Shown piece by piece: positions 16,738 through 25,453 of a stretch of 33,882 nucleotides of DNA (positions are counted from its first letter, which is position 1; each line of letters opens with the position of its first letter). The translations under genes were made by a program, and so were the position numbers. The notes under the pieces are model-generated. The model ran no database searches. It saw only the letters and a program-made list of their open reading frames with translations, and had not been told where the DNA came from. The stretch is taken from assembly GCF_002217205.1 (NCBI RefSeq), contig NZ_MUGT01000090.1:1-33882 (forward strand), read 5' to 3'. This DNA comes from Flavobacterium branchiophilum NBRC 15030 = ATCC 35035. Lineage in GTDB: Bacteria; Bacteroidota; Bacteroidia; Flavobacteriales; Flavobacteriaceae.

Positions 16738-17226
16738 ATAAGCACAGCTGTTGTTGTCTGAAAATTCTACACAAACATGTTCTAGCATAGAGGTTGAAAG
16801 CGAAATGCCTTTAAAATCGACTTTTACAGGATATTTTTTGTGGTTTCTATCTACCAAAACGGCCGTTTTGAATTTAGAAAGAGGCACATCTAAAAAATGT
16901 TTTACGCCATATATCAGTGCCGTTCCAGAGTGTAACACATCGTCCACTAAAACAACCCCTTTGTTTTGATAGTCGGAGGCTGGAATTGATGTTGTAATTG
17001 GCAATCGAGGGGCTTCTTTATTGATGAATACTTTGCATAAAACTACTTTCAAAGGAGTTATTTTCATCAAATGTAAAGCTATTTTTTCGGCAAAAATATA
17101 GCCGTTATCGGCTATTCCAGCTATTACAATTTCTTGTTCATCTACAAATGTTTCATATATTTGATAGGCAATTCTTCTAATTTTATGCTCAATTTCAAGA
17201 GGGGTCAAAATGATTTTTTTAGTCAT
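16729..17226 (-). CDS. PyrR-like phosphoribosyltransferase
   Basis: The 165-residue type I PRTase fold protein has the PRPP-binding motif VVLVDDVLHSGTAL at 91-104. The two acidic residues and the following Ser-Gly-Thr loop are intact. The N-terminal pattern LTPLEIEHKIRRIAYQIYE resembles PyrR, which combines uracil phosphoribosyltransferase with pyrimidine regulation. There is no linked pyr gene or attenuator here, so a plain base-salvage enzyme or a com-type PRTase is equally possible. The ATG at 17226 is the first good start. It converges on aroK. Confidence 0.85.
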   Translation of the reverse strand: MTKKIILTPLEIEHKIRRIAYQIYETFVDEQEIVIAGIADNGYIFAEKIALHLMKITPLKVVLCKVFINKEAPRLPITTSIPASDYQNKGVVLVDDVLHSGTALIYGVKHFLDVPLSKFKTAVLVDRNHKKYPVKVDFKGISLSTSMLEHVCVEFSDNNSCAYLS

Positions 17227-17299
17227 AAGGGTATTTTTTTATTGTTTTTAAGTCTATTATTAAAAGTACTGTTAGTATTTTTTATAAATAAAAACTGTA

Positions 17300-18067
17300 C
17301 TAATTGATGTGTTTTTCAAAAGGTATGACAAACTTGGTAATCATATCACTTGCACGTTTTTTAGCTTGTGCTACAAAATGTTTTAAATAAGCCACTGCCC
17401 ATTCCTCTAGGTTTCCTTTAAATTCTTGGTCTAAATCGCAAATATGGAATTGTAATTGCATAGCCGCAGCCCAATTGATATATAAATTACTTGGGTTGCA
17501 TCTAATTAAACTTGCAAAATGAGCGTCCTTGCAAACTAATTTTTCTATATTTAATTCCCAATCAATCTCAAAATAGTTGATAGTAAATTTATCATATTCT
17601 TTGTTGTCAATCATTTTACTACAAACTTGGGCTAATTTGAAAGCAGAAATTATGTTAGGTGGCTGAGCTGATTTTGATAAATTACGAGTTTTTATATCAA
17701 TAATTTCATAGAAATTATCTTTTACAACTAAAATATCTGCAGTATCATTTTGTTTTTCATCAAATGGATTTTCACTACTCCATTTATTTGTAACATCTTT
17801 CCCTCTTGCTAATAAAAAGTGTACAGAAGGTGATTTAAACAATTTTTCTCTTGCTTCATAACCTATGACATCTGAATTTTGAGTATATAAATCGTTTAAA
17901 TATTCGTATTGTCTAAAGGTACAATTGGGTAATTGTTTTTTTATTTCACTATAAACATGTTTATCAAAAGGCTCACCTGCGGCATGACCAGATAAAGTTC
18001 CTGAAAGTGGTTTTGGTACAAATGCACCCTTTAGATTTTTAATTAATTCGGGATAATTTACGTGCAT
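17300..18067 (-). CDS. Type II restriction endonuclease, HincII/HindII family
   Basis: The 255-residue protein closely resembles R.HincII (258 residues), which cuts GTYRAC to blunt ends. Recognisable blocks include SGTLSGHAAGEPF (22-34), QYEYLNDLY (53-61), EKQNDTADIL (104-113), and DIKTRN (124-129). The metal and catalytic residues D111, D124 and K126 match HincII D114, D127 and K129. LYINWAAAMQLQFHICDLDQ near 195-214 is also conserved. The ATG at 18067 lies inside the end of the methyltransferase gene with a 10-base overlap, so the nuclease is translated after the methylase. Cleavage specificity GTYRAC is inferred from similarity, not shown. Confidence 0.95.
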   Translation of the reverse strand: MHVNYPELIKNLKGAFVPKPLSGTLSGHAAGEPFDKHVYSEIKKQLPNCTFRQYEYLNDLYTQNSDVIGYEAREKLFKSPSVHFLLARGKDVTNKWSSENPFDEKQNDTADILVVKDNFYEIIDIKTRNLSKSAQPPNIISAFKLAQVCSKMIDNKEYDKFTINYFEIDWELNIEKLVCKDAHFASLIRCNPSNLYINWAAAMQLQFHICDLDQEFKGNLEEWAVAYLKHFVAQAKKRASDMITKFVIPFEKHIN

Positions 18068-19665
18068 TGTGTTAAATTAAATAATATGTTAAATGATTCA
18101 TTTATCGATTCAATATAAGATTTATCTTGATTTTTGAGATACTTTTTGGTTTGTTCAGAAATGGAATCATGTAATGCAACTTCATTTTCATTTGCCCAAT
18201 CAATCACTCTAAAAGGGATGCTAGAAATTGGTTTTTCTGAAAACTCAACTATATTTCCTTTTACAATTCCATTACATTTTAGCCAATCAAAAATAATTGG
18301 ATGGTTCAAATATGCTAAAATATATTCGATACTTTCTTTTGTGATTGGTTTTCTAAACAGTGCTGTTACATCTTGTGTTGGAAAAACACTTTCATCTACC
18401 AATGCAAAACGAAAATAATTTTTATTTGAAATTCGTTCTTTGCAGGGTACAAAAATACGTTTTTCATTTTTTTTGAAAAGATTAAAATTTCTCAAGAAAA
18501 CCCATTCCCAATAATTAATTTTTCTATTGTATTGGTATCTTTTGTCTAAATCCGATTTGTATTTTTGAAAATGATTATAAAAATTTGGATAATTTTCTTT
18601 AAAATTTTCTTCTTCTAAGCCTTCGTTAATATAAATGTATTTGGTCATGTTGTCTATTACGAAAGGATTCAAATCTTTTGCTTTAACCACATTGATTGTT
18701 GCAGCCTGTTCATTTTCATTTAAAGCATGACCATTAACTTGAAATGCCTTGTCCAAACCACTAACTAAGCCATTACCAATATCACAAAAATCACCAATAG
18801 TATGAAATTGTTGTTTGTGGTCTTCAAACAAATTCAAAACATTATTTTGATTCTTCTTGAAACAATTCTTTTCTAATATTTTTAGCTCTTTTCTTATTTC
18901 GTCTGATTGTAAAAGCCATCTTTCATTGTATTGAAATTGCGAAACACTTAAAAATTCAGCATCTTTACATGCAATTTTATTTTTTAGATTAAATAAGGTT
19001 TCAATTGTCAATTTTTGATTAGCATAAAATTTTGAAACATCAATTTTTTCTTTTTTTTGTTTGCTTTTCACAAACTTAAATATAATTATCGAAACCGTAA
19101 CTTTGTCAAAAATGGGTGTTTCATTAAAGTGGTAAATTGTTTCAAAATAACCATTTTGTACCATGTAATTTCGCAATGAAAGCGAATGTGTTGTATTCAT
19201 CCAATATTCTGGACAAATAAAAATTAATTGACCGTTTTCATTTAATAATTCAATAGATTTAAGAATAAAAATATAAAGATAATCACAAAGTGAGTTAAAA
19301 TATTTATTCCAAATTGGATGTGTTGAAAGCTCTTTTTTTAATTCATTTTCAAGATTTTTCCATCGTATATATGGTGGATTTCCAATAATTAAATCAAATT
19401 TTTGATTGATAGAAGCAGTAACAAAACTTTCATATTTTACACAATCAAATTGATTTGCTAAATCTGTGTCTATTTCATAAGCCATTATATTTTGAAAACC
19501 ATTTTGCTTTAATATTTCTAAAAAAACACCTTCGCCACATGAGGGTTCCAAAATTTTTGAATCATACTGAATAGTTGCCAATTCAATCATAAACTCAGCC
19601 ACTACTTTTGGGGTAAAGTATTGACCAAATTTATTTTTTTTACTTTGTTTAGTTGTTATTTCCAT
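18058..19665 (-). CDS. Type II N6-adenine DNA methyltransferase, M.HincII-like
   Basis: The 535-residue gamma-class adenine methylase protects the host DNA from the adjoining HincII-like nuclease. Motif X is KFGQYFTP (12-19), motif I EPSCGEGVFL (40-49, AdoMet binding) and motif IV NPPY (96-99, catalytic). The large C-terminal half is the target-recognition part. No frameshift is visible, so the system looks intact. The first gene of a two-gene unit, it starts at the ATG at 19665, about 21 bases after a TATCTTTG -7 box. The methylase-first order lets the protective enzyme be made before the nuclease. Confidence 0.95.
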   Translation of the reverse strand: MEITTKQSKKNKFGQYFTPKVVAEFMIELATIQYDSKILEPSCGEGVFLEILKQNGFQNIMAYEIDTDLANQFDCVKYESFVTASINQKFDLIIGNPPYIRWKNLENELKKELSTHPIWNKYFNSLCDYLYIFILKSIELLNENGQLIFICPEYWMNTTHSLSLRNYMVQNGYFETIYHFNETPIFDKVTVSIIIFKFVKSKQKKEKIDVSKFYANQKLTIETLFNLKNKIACKDAEFLSVSQFQYNERWLLQSDEIRKELKILEKNCFKKNQNNVLNLFEDHKQQFHTIGDFCDIGNGLVSGLDKAFQVNGHALNENEQAATINVVKAKDLNPFVIDNMTKYIYINEGLEEENFKENYPNFYNHFQKYKSDLDKRYQYNRKINYWEWVFLRNFNLFKKNEKRIFVPCKERISNKNYFRFALVDESVFPTQDVTALFRKPITKESIEYILAYLNHPIIFDWLKCNGIVKGNIVEFSEKPISSIPFRVIDWANENEVALHDSISEQTKKYLKNQDKSYIESINESFNILFNLTQCT

Positions 19666-19685
19666 TCCTACAAATTGATATTGGA

Positions 19686-19693
19686 CAAAGATA
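19686..19693 (-). promoter_or_regulatory. -7 box of the restriction-modification unit (TATCTTTG)
   Basis: The plus strand CAAAGATA gives TATCTTTG on the minus strand, an exact TAnnTTTG match about 20 bases before the methylase ATG. I see no TTG at the usual -33 distance and no C-box-like controller site. Confidence 0.5.
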
Positions 19694-19767
19694 CATTTTT
19701 TGTTGTTTGTTTGTAATTCCTAAACTATGTTTTGGCACTACACTTTGGACTGTATTAATGTAAATTA

Positions 19768-20151
19768 CTAGTCTGCATTTTGATCATTTTCCATTCCATA
19801 ATCTTCAATATCCCTTCTGTCCTTTTTGGTTGGTCGTCCTTCACCTGTTTTTCTGTAGTGTTCTTTAGACAATTTGAGCAGTTCCAAATGCTGGTACACC
19901 GCAGGGTCAGTATCATTTCGGCGGTAAATATCCACTAATTTAGCTGCAACTCTGTTATCGGGAATATCCAAAACTGTAATTTTTTGTGTAATTTGATCTT
20001 TTCTAAAAGTAATCACATCCGTTGGAAAAACCTCTTTTGATGGTTTTGCAACTTGTCCGTTTACTGTAATATGATTTTTTTTACAGGCCTCTGTAACCAT
20101 ATTTCGGGTTTTGTAATACCGAACACACCATAAAAATTTGTCGATTCTCAT
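19768..20151 (-). CDS. Hsp15-like RNA-binding S4 domain protein
   Basis: The product is about 127 residues from the ATG at 20151. The frame is open to 20247, but MRIDKFLWCVRYYKTRNM is the standard N-terminus of this family. An S4 domain covers about residues 1-60, with KNHITVNGQVAKPSKEV as the core. A charged C-terminal part follows, with a Lys/Arg-rich segment (GRPTKKDRRDIED). In E. coli, Hsp15 binds stalled 50S subunits carrying peptidyl-tRNA. It is transcribed away from the FKBP lipoprotein gene across an 81-base gap. Confidence 0.9.
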   Translation of the reverse strand: MRIDKFLWCVRYYKTRNMVTEACKKNHITVNGQVAKPSKEVFPTDVITFRKDQITQKITVLDIPDNRVAAKLVDIYRRNDTDPAVYQHLELLKLSKEHYRKTGEGRPTKKDRRDIEDYGMENDQNAD

Positions 20152-20232
20152 ATTTTTTCTAAAATCTACGTTAAAATTGTTTACAAAAATAAACGAATAT
20201 TGTATCTTGCACGCCTTAAACAAAACAAAAAA

Positions 20233-21174
20233 ATGAAAAATTTGCAAAAAATATTTTTTATCTCTCTAATTACTTTATTTTCAGTAAGTTGCAACAAAAC
20301 AGACACACCAGAGCCAGAAGTTTTAAGAGATTATACCGAACAATATACAGCGGATAAAACCACAATTGAAACATTTTTGAAAACCCATAAAATGACTGTG
20401 GATGCTAATTTTGATGTCAAATTCGACAAAACTACAGTACCCACAGAATCCATTTGGGGTGCTGGTACTACACACAATGCTAATATAAAAGAAAGGATTT
20501 ATACAGAAAATAGTGTCAATTATACCATATACTACATTGAATTTCAACAAGGTACTGGCACAAGACCTTGCAATTTAGATGGGGTTTTAGCCGCATACAA
20601 AGGACGATTGATGGACGATGTTGAAGTAGCCACTGGCGATTTGGGTACGGTTTTTGATTCCAATAATGCTCCACAATCCTACTTGAATTTAGACCAAGTT
20701 ATTAGAGGTTGGTCCGAAATATTTCCACAATTCAAAACAGGAACCTACACCGCCAATGCCGATGGAACTATTTCGTATAACAATTTTGGAGCAGGTGTTA
20801 TGTTTGTACCCTCGGCATTAGCCTATTATAACAATTCTACAGGCTCTATACCAAGTTATTCTACCTTAATATTTAGTTTCAAATTGTATGAAATCAAACG
20901 AAATGACCAAGATTTTGATGGAGTGCCATCATGGAGAGAAGATTTGAACAATGATAATTATATTTATTATTTGAATTCTGGAGTTACCAATATTGATGAT
21001 ACAGACGGTGATTATATCCCAAATGCTTATGATATTGATGACGATAATGACCGGGTTCAAACCAAATTTGAAATCAAAAATCCATTAAACGGACAACCTT
21101 ACAACTTTGATGCCATCCCTTTATGTCCATCAGACAATAAAAAAATTCATGTAAGTACTGCTTGTCAAAACTAA
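20233..21174 (+). CDS. FKBP-type peptidyl-prolyl isomerase lipoprotein with Ca-binding repeats
   Basis: The product is about 313 residues from the ATG at 20233; the frame is open to 20200, but this ATG starts a signal peptide with lipobox FSVSC (Cys about residue 20). The middle part, roughly 80-225, has an FKBP-like pattern: LAAYKGRLMDD, VFDSN, VIRGWSEIFPQFKTG, FGAGVMFVPSALAYYN and LIFSFKLYEI. Several active-site aromatics typical of FKBP are preserved only loosely. The C-terminal ~80 residues contain Asp-rich DQDFDGVPSWRED and DDTDGDYIPNAYDIDDDND patterns, like thrombospondin type 3 calcium repeats. It is probably a periplasmic or surface folding factor. A terminator follows. Confidence 0.88.
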   Translation: MKNLQKIFFISLITLFSVSCNKTDTPEPEVLRDYTEQYTADKTTIETFLKTHKMTVDANFDVKFDKTTVPTESIWGAGTTHNANIKERIYTENSVNYTIYYIEFQQGTGTRPCNLDGVLAAYKGRLMDDVEVATGDLGTVFDSNNAPQSYLNLDQVIRGWSEIFPQFKTGTYTANADGTISYNNFGAGVMFVPSALAYYNNSTGSIPSYSTLIFSFKLYEIKRNDQDFDGVPSWREDLNNDNYIYYLNSGVTNIDDTDGDYIPNAYDIDDDNDRVQTKFEIKNPLNGQPYNFDAIPLCPSDNKKIHVSTACQN

Positions 21175-21180
21175 AATTTA

Positions 21181-21218
21181 AAAAAACCGTTTTCATATAG
21201 TAAAACGGTTTTTTTTTC
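21181..21218 (+). terminator. Intrinsic terminator after the FKBP lipoprotein gene
   Basis: AAAAAACCGTTTT (21181-21193) pairs with AAAACGGTTTTTT (21202-21214), followed by more T residues. It lies a few bases past the stop codon. Confidence 0.85.
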
Positions 21219-21237
21219 ATCAAAAAATCATTTTTTT

Positions 21238-22170
21238 ATGTTAAAAATAGAAAACCTATATTTTTCGTATCAAGATACATTAACACTCGAAAACATCAAT
21301 ATCGAATTGTCTAAAGGGGCTGTTTTGTCTGTAATTGGAGCCAGTGGCTCTGGAAAAAGTACCCTTTTGAAACTCATTTATGGACTATACGATTTGGACA
21401 GTGGACAAATAATGTGGAAAAACAAACCCATTTTGGGGCCTAAATTCAAGTTATTGCCAGGCGAAGAATATTTAAAATATTTGGCCCAAGATTTTGACTT
21501 GATGCCTTATATTACTGTTTCAGAAAACGTAGGTGCATTTTTATCTAACATGAATCCTATAAAAAAACAAAAAAGGATTCAAGCCCTGCTCGACGTTGTA
21601 GAACTTACAGAATTTGCTCATCAAAAAGTGCAATATTTGAGTGGCGGACAAATGCAAAGAGTCGCATTGGCAAGGGTTTTGGCACAAAAACCAGAGTTAT
21701 TACTATTAGACGAACCCTTTAGTCATATAGACAATTTTAAAAAAAATACGCTTCGCAGAAAGCTTTTTACTTTTTTGGAAGCCCAAAAAATCACCTGTAT
21801 CATGGCCACTCACGATACAAACGATGTACTCCCCTACTCCAATTTGGTTATGATTTTGGAAAATGGTCAGTCAATTCGATTGGATACCCCAATGAATATT
21901 TATCATCAACCCAATTCAAATTATGTAGCAGGATTATTTCATGAAGTATCAGAAATACCAACAACTTATTTTGAAACGGCTCACAAAACTTGGTTTTATC
22001 CTCATGAATTGGAAGTTGTGCCTTTTTCAAAATTAAAAGTACAGGTAGAGAATGTTTATTTTAAAGGCAATCACTATGTAATAGAAGCCACTTTTGAAGG
22101 CGGAATATTATTTTTTGAAAACAAAACGCCCCTCGATTTGCATCAAATGGTTTATTTGAAAAATAAATAA
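21238..22170 (+). CDS. ABC transporter ATP-binding protein, PotA/FbpC-like
   Basis: The 310-residue ATPase has Walker A GASGSGKST (34-42), a Q-loop in AQDFDLMPYITVSENVG (83-99), signature LSGGQ (134-138), Walker B LLLLDEP (154-160) and the switch His in MATHD (about 192). The D-loop is modified (SHID). After the core, DTPMNIYHQP and a further ~80 residues resemble the C-terminal extension of PotA/CysA/FbpC importers. No permease or binding-protein gene is nearby, so the partner and substrate are unknown. The ATG at 21238 follows the terminator by 20 bases; the promoter is not obvious. Confidence 0.9.
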   Translation: MLKIENLYFSYQDTLTLENINIELSKGAVLSVIGASGSGKSTLLKLIYGLYDLDSGQIMWKNKPILGPKFKLLPGEEYLKYLAQDFDLMPYITVSENVGAFLSNMNPIKKQKRIQALLDVVELTEFAHQKVQYLSGGQMQRVALARVLAQKPELLLLDEPFSHIDNFKKNTLRRKLFTFLEAQKITCIMATHDTNDVLPYSNLVMILENGQSIRLDTPMNIYHQPNSNYVAGLFHEVSEIPTTYFETAHKTWFYPHELEVVPFSKLKVQVENVYFKGNHYVIEATFEGGILFFENKTPLDLHQMVYLKNK

Positions 22171-22247
22171 CACTTTTTTGAGAACTAAATCAACATCATT
22201 ATCTAAAATTGATTATTTTTGATACATAATTTTAAAAAAACTCGAAA

Positions 22248-23258
22248 ATGTATCACTCAAAAATATCAGGATTGGGCTACTTTGTACCCGAAAATATTGT
22301 AACCAATGACGATTTATCTAAAATAATAGACACAAATGATGCTTGGATTCAAGAAAGAACCGGCATTCAAGAACGTAGGCATGTTGTAAAAGGCAGTGGC
22401 GAAACCACCACTTCTATGGGGGTAAAGGCAGCAAAAATAGCCATTGAAAGAGCAGGAATTGATAAAGATGCAATAGATTTTATAGTATTTGCAACCATTT
22501 CGCCAGATTATTATTTTCCAGGCCCAGGAGTTAGCTTACAAAAAGAGTTAGGTTTAAACACCATTGGAGCCTTAGATATTCGCAATCAATGCTCTGGATT
22601 TGTATATGCCTTGTCTATTGCAGACCAATATATCAAAACAGGTATGTATAAGAATATATTGATTGTTGGTTCAGAATTACAGTCGGTAGGATTAGATATG
22701 ACCACAAGAGGTAGAGGTGTTTCTGTAATTTTTGGCGATGGTGCTGGAGCTGCTATTATAAGCCGAGAAACAGATTTGACCAAAGGAGTGCTTTCTACAC
22801 ACCTACATTCTGAGGGCGAACATGCCAAAGAATTGGCCGTTTTAGCACCTGGTATGGGAGGCAGATGGGTTACCGACATCATTGCCGATCAAAATCCAGA
22901 TGACGAAAGTTATTTTCCGTATATGAATGGGCAATTTGTATTTAAACATGCCGTGTCTCGTTTTAGCGAAGTCATTCACGAAGGACTCATTGCAAATAAT
23001 TTACAAATTTCAGATATAGACATGCTCATTCCCCATCAAGCCAATTTGAGGATATCACAATTTATACAAAAAAAATTCAATCTTTCAGACAGTCAAGTGT
23101 TTAACAATATTCAAAAATATGGCAACACTACAGCAGCGTCTATTCCAATTGCATTAACAGAAGCTTGGGAATTAGGCAAAATAAAAGAAGGCGATACTGT
23201 TGTACTAGCCGCTTTTGGCAGTGGATTCACATGGGCTAGTGCTATAATCAAGTGGTAA
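22248..23258 (+). CDS. 3-oxoacyl-ACP synthase III family (KAS III)
   Basis: The 336-residue thiolase-fold enzyme has the complete KAS III triad: C115 in RNQCSGF, H263 in PHQANLRIS and N293 in YGNTTAASIP. GDGAGAAI near 163-170 and the C-terminal AFGSGFTWASAI are also typical. It may prime fatty acid synthesis like FabH by joining acyl-CoA to malonyl-ACP. Bacteroidetes often carry several such paralogues with other substrates, so I do not assign fabH firmly. Its stop is only 2 bases from the stop of the converging crtY gene, and no strong terminator separates them. Confidence 0.92.
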   Translation: MYHSKISGLGYFVPENIVTNDDLSKIIDTNDAWIQERTGIQERRHVVKGSGETTTSMGVKAAKIAIERAGIDKDAIDFIVFATISPDYYFPGPGVSLQKELGLNTIGALDIRNQCSGFVYALSIADQYIKTGMYKNILIVGSELQSVGLDMTTRGRGVSVIFGDGAGAAIISRETDLTKGVLSTHLHSEGEHAKELAVLAPGMGGRWVTDIIADQNPDDESYFPYMNGQFVFKHAVSRFSEVIHEGLIANNLQISDIDMLIPHQANLRISQFIQKKFNLSDSQVFNNIQKYGNTTAASIPIALTEAWELGKIKEGDTVVLAAFGSGFTWASAIIKW

Positions 23259-23260
23259 AA

Positions 23261-24421
23261 TTATATTTTTTTAAAATTTTTAAATAAAACTTTAAAAAAA
23301 GCTTTTATAAAAGGCCATTTAGGACATGCCCAAATAATTTGAAGCTCTTCCCAAAAAGTAGAGGATTCATCAAGAAAACGAAGAATAGAAGCAGCATCCG
23401 ATTTGGTAAACATTTTAGTAAATATTAACTTACCCAAATGATTAGAGTTGCTTAAAACTTCAATTAAAATTTGATCATAAAAATAATATCTCGATGTCGA
23501 ATGAAAAATTTTGAAATCGAGATTTTGTTTTTTTTGTAAAAACGTTACAACTTGTAAAGCTTTTTTTCGAGAATTAGAAAAAGTAAAACCCGTACTGGCT
23601 TTTGTCCATCCACCAGCAGTTCCAATATTTAAAATATTTTCTGTATTGTGTTTCCAAAAAGGATAAGCCGTCATTGGGATACAGCCTTTTTCTTTTCTTT
23701 GAATTGTGTAATCAAATATTTTCTTACTATTCAAATATTGTTTAATTTCTGATTCATATTCAGAATCTTGAAGTAAATTTTTAGAAAAAAGAGTGTATTC
23801 AATCAAAACTTGGTTATTAGTACAAGGCAAAACATACATAAACCGAGTGTTGTGGTGTTGCATCACATTAAAATCCATAAATATAGCTGGCATAGATGCC
23901 CTATATTTATCATCTATTGCTACAAACCACCCCAAAAAATGCTGGTTAATTAAGGGATATTGCTTATTATTTTTAAAACAATTATCAAAAATTACTGCAT
24001 TAAATACTTTTGAGGCACGATACATGGAGGCATCCGTTTGAACTATAACCTCGTTTTTAGTATCAGAAATTGATGTAACGGACGAGGATACCCACTCCGT
24101 TTGAAGATTTATTTTAATAATATTCTTGACAAAAGCATATAAATCATCAGACTCAATCATTTTATAAACAACGTCTGTCTTTAATATATTCAATTGTATT
24201 TCACCCGAATGGAACCATGCAGATTCCCATTTGTTTTTCAATAAAAAATCCCAAGCCCCATTTGAAGTTTCCCAATAACACCAAGTGCGGTCTTTTTCAG
24301 TTTTAGACTGTGGCTCGATGATTAGAATTTTTTTGTTAAAAAAAAATTTATTTTTAGACATTTCAAATAATACTAACATTGATGACAAACCAAAACCCAC
24401 AAAAATATAATCGTATTTCAT
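23261..24421 (-). CDS. crtY: Lycopene beta-cyclase
   Basis: The 386-residue flavoprotein forms the two beta-rings of beta-carotene from lycopene. The N-terminal dinucleotide-binding fold is YDYIFVGFGLSSMLVLF, and the family block KTEKDRTWCYWE lies near 41-52. A Gly-rich NIGTAGGWTKASTGF near 270 is also typical. It faces away from merR and the other crt genes across a 127-base intergenic region. The minus strand has a near-consensus TATTTTG there (about 24468-24474) but no good -33 box. Splitting from the crtI-crtB-crtZ operon allows separate control. The assignment is by family motifs and context. Confidence 0.93.
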   Translation of the reverse strand: MKYDYIFVGFGLSSMLVLFEMSKNKFFFNKKILIIEPQSKTEKDRTWCYWETSNGAWDFLLKNKWESAWFHSGEIQLNILKTDVVYKMIESDDLYAFVKNIIKINLQTEWVSSSVTSISDTKNEVIVQTDASMYRASKVFNAVIFDNCFKNNKQYPLINQHFLGWFVAIDDKYRASMPAIFMDFNVMQHHNTRFMYVLPCTNNQVLIEYTLFSKNLLQDSEYESEIKQYLNSKKIFDYTIQRKEKGCIPMTAYPFWKHNTENILNIGTAGGWTKASTGFTFSNSRKKALQVVTFLQKKQNLDFKIFHSTSRYYFYDQILIEVLSNSNHLGKLIFTKMFTKSDAASILRFLDESSTFWEELQIIWACPKWPFIKAFFKVLFKNFKKI

Positions 24422-24519
24422 AGTCTAAAAAAAAAGTAAATAACGTTAGAAAAAATTCATCCGGATACAAAATAATGAAAAATAAAATTAAAAAACATGG
24501 TTTAGTAAAAACAATTTGA

Positions 24520-24536
24520 TACATTTGTTTAACAAA
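24520..24536 (+). promoter_or_regulatory. merR promoter with overlapping palindromic operator
   Basis: The -7 box TACATTTG (24520-24527) matches TAnnTTTG exactly. The palindrome TTTGTT-T-AACAAA (24524-24536) begins on its last four bases, and an extra AACAAA half-site follows at 24537-24542. The ATG of merR is at 24549, so the leader is very short. The same layout occurs at the crtI promoter. Confidence 0.65.
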
Positions 24537-24548
24537 AACAAACGAACG

Positions 24549-25445
24549 ATGAACAATATTAAAAATCAATTCAGTATCAAAGATTTAGAAAATATATCTG
24601 GCATCAAAGCACACACGATAAGAATATGGGAAAAAAGATATAATATTTTAGAACCCATGAGAACTGATAGTAATATTAGATATTATGATACAGAAAATTT
24701 GCAAAAATTATTAAACATTACATTATTGCACAATTATGGATACAAAATATCTAGGATTGCAAAAATTCAAGAAACGGAAATTCCAAAAATAGTCAATCAA
24801 ATTATTACTGAAAAAAGCAAAAAAAATCATGCAATCAACGATTTCAAATTATCGATGATGAATTTTGATCAGCAATTGTTTCTTCAAACTTATCAAAATT
24901 TACTATCTAATAAATCTTTTAAAGAAGTTTTTTTTGAAATATTTATTTTATTATTAGAAGAAATTGGATATTTATGGCAATCCAATACCATAACACCCGC
25001 ACATGAGCATTTTATTTCTTATTTGATTAAACAAAAACTATTAGTAGAAACAGAAAAACTTCAAATTGTGAATGCACTTCCTGATACCAAAGTGTATATT
25101 CTATTTTTACCAGAAAATGAAATTCACGAATTAGGATTGATGTTTATCAATTATGAATTACTTTCAAAAGGCTATCGAACGATATACTTAGGTGAAAGCA
25201 TTCCTGTAGAAAATTTAAAGGAAATGAAAAAATATTATGACGAAATTGTATTTATATCGCATTTCACCATTCAACCGCAAAGAGACCAATTAGATAGTTA
25301 TGTAGAAGAAATCAGAACAAATATTTTAGATACAAACACTAGTTTTTGGATATTTGGAAGACTAGCAGCCCATATCAATCTAGAAAATGACACGAATTAT
25401 ATCAAAATATTTGAAAGTTTAAAAGATTTAACTGAAAATGTGTAG
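24549..25445 (+). CDS. MerR-type regulator with B12-binding domain (CarH-like)
   Basis: The product is 298 residues from the ATG at 24549; the frame is open to 24516, but this ATG gives the normal N-terminus. A MerR winged-helix domain covers 7-75, with SIKDLENISGIKAHTIRIWE and RYYD. The middle helical bundle has W143 QSNTITPAH E153 H154, an exact W-x9-EH motif, as in adenosylcobalamin-binding CarH/LitR. E191-I-H193-E-L-G196 fits the E/D-x-H-x-x-G loop whose His binds cobalt from below. The rest of the Rossmann part is diverged. In CarH, light splits the cobalamin and releases the operator. It sits between crtY and crtI, so pigment control by light is the natural reading. Confidence 0.88.
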   Translation: MNNIKNQFSIKDLENISGIKAHTIRIWEKRYNILEPMRTDSNIRYYDTENLQKLLNITLLHNYGYKISRIAKIQETEIPKIVNQIITEKSKKNHAINDFKLSMMNFDQQLFLQTYQNLLSNKSFKEVFFEIFILLLEEIGYLWQSNTITPAHEHFISYLIKQKLLVETEKLQIVNALPDTKVYILFLPENEIHELGLMFINYELLSKGYRTIYLGESIPVENLKEMKKYYDEIVFISHFTIQPQRDQLDSYVEEIRTNILDTNTSFWIFGRLAAHINLENDTNYIKIFESLKDLTENV

Positions 25446-25453
25446 TTATAATT

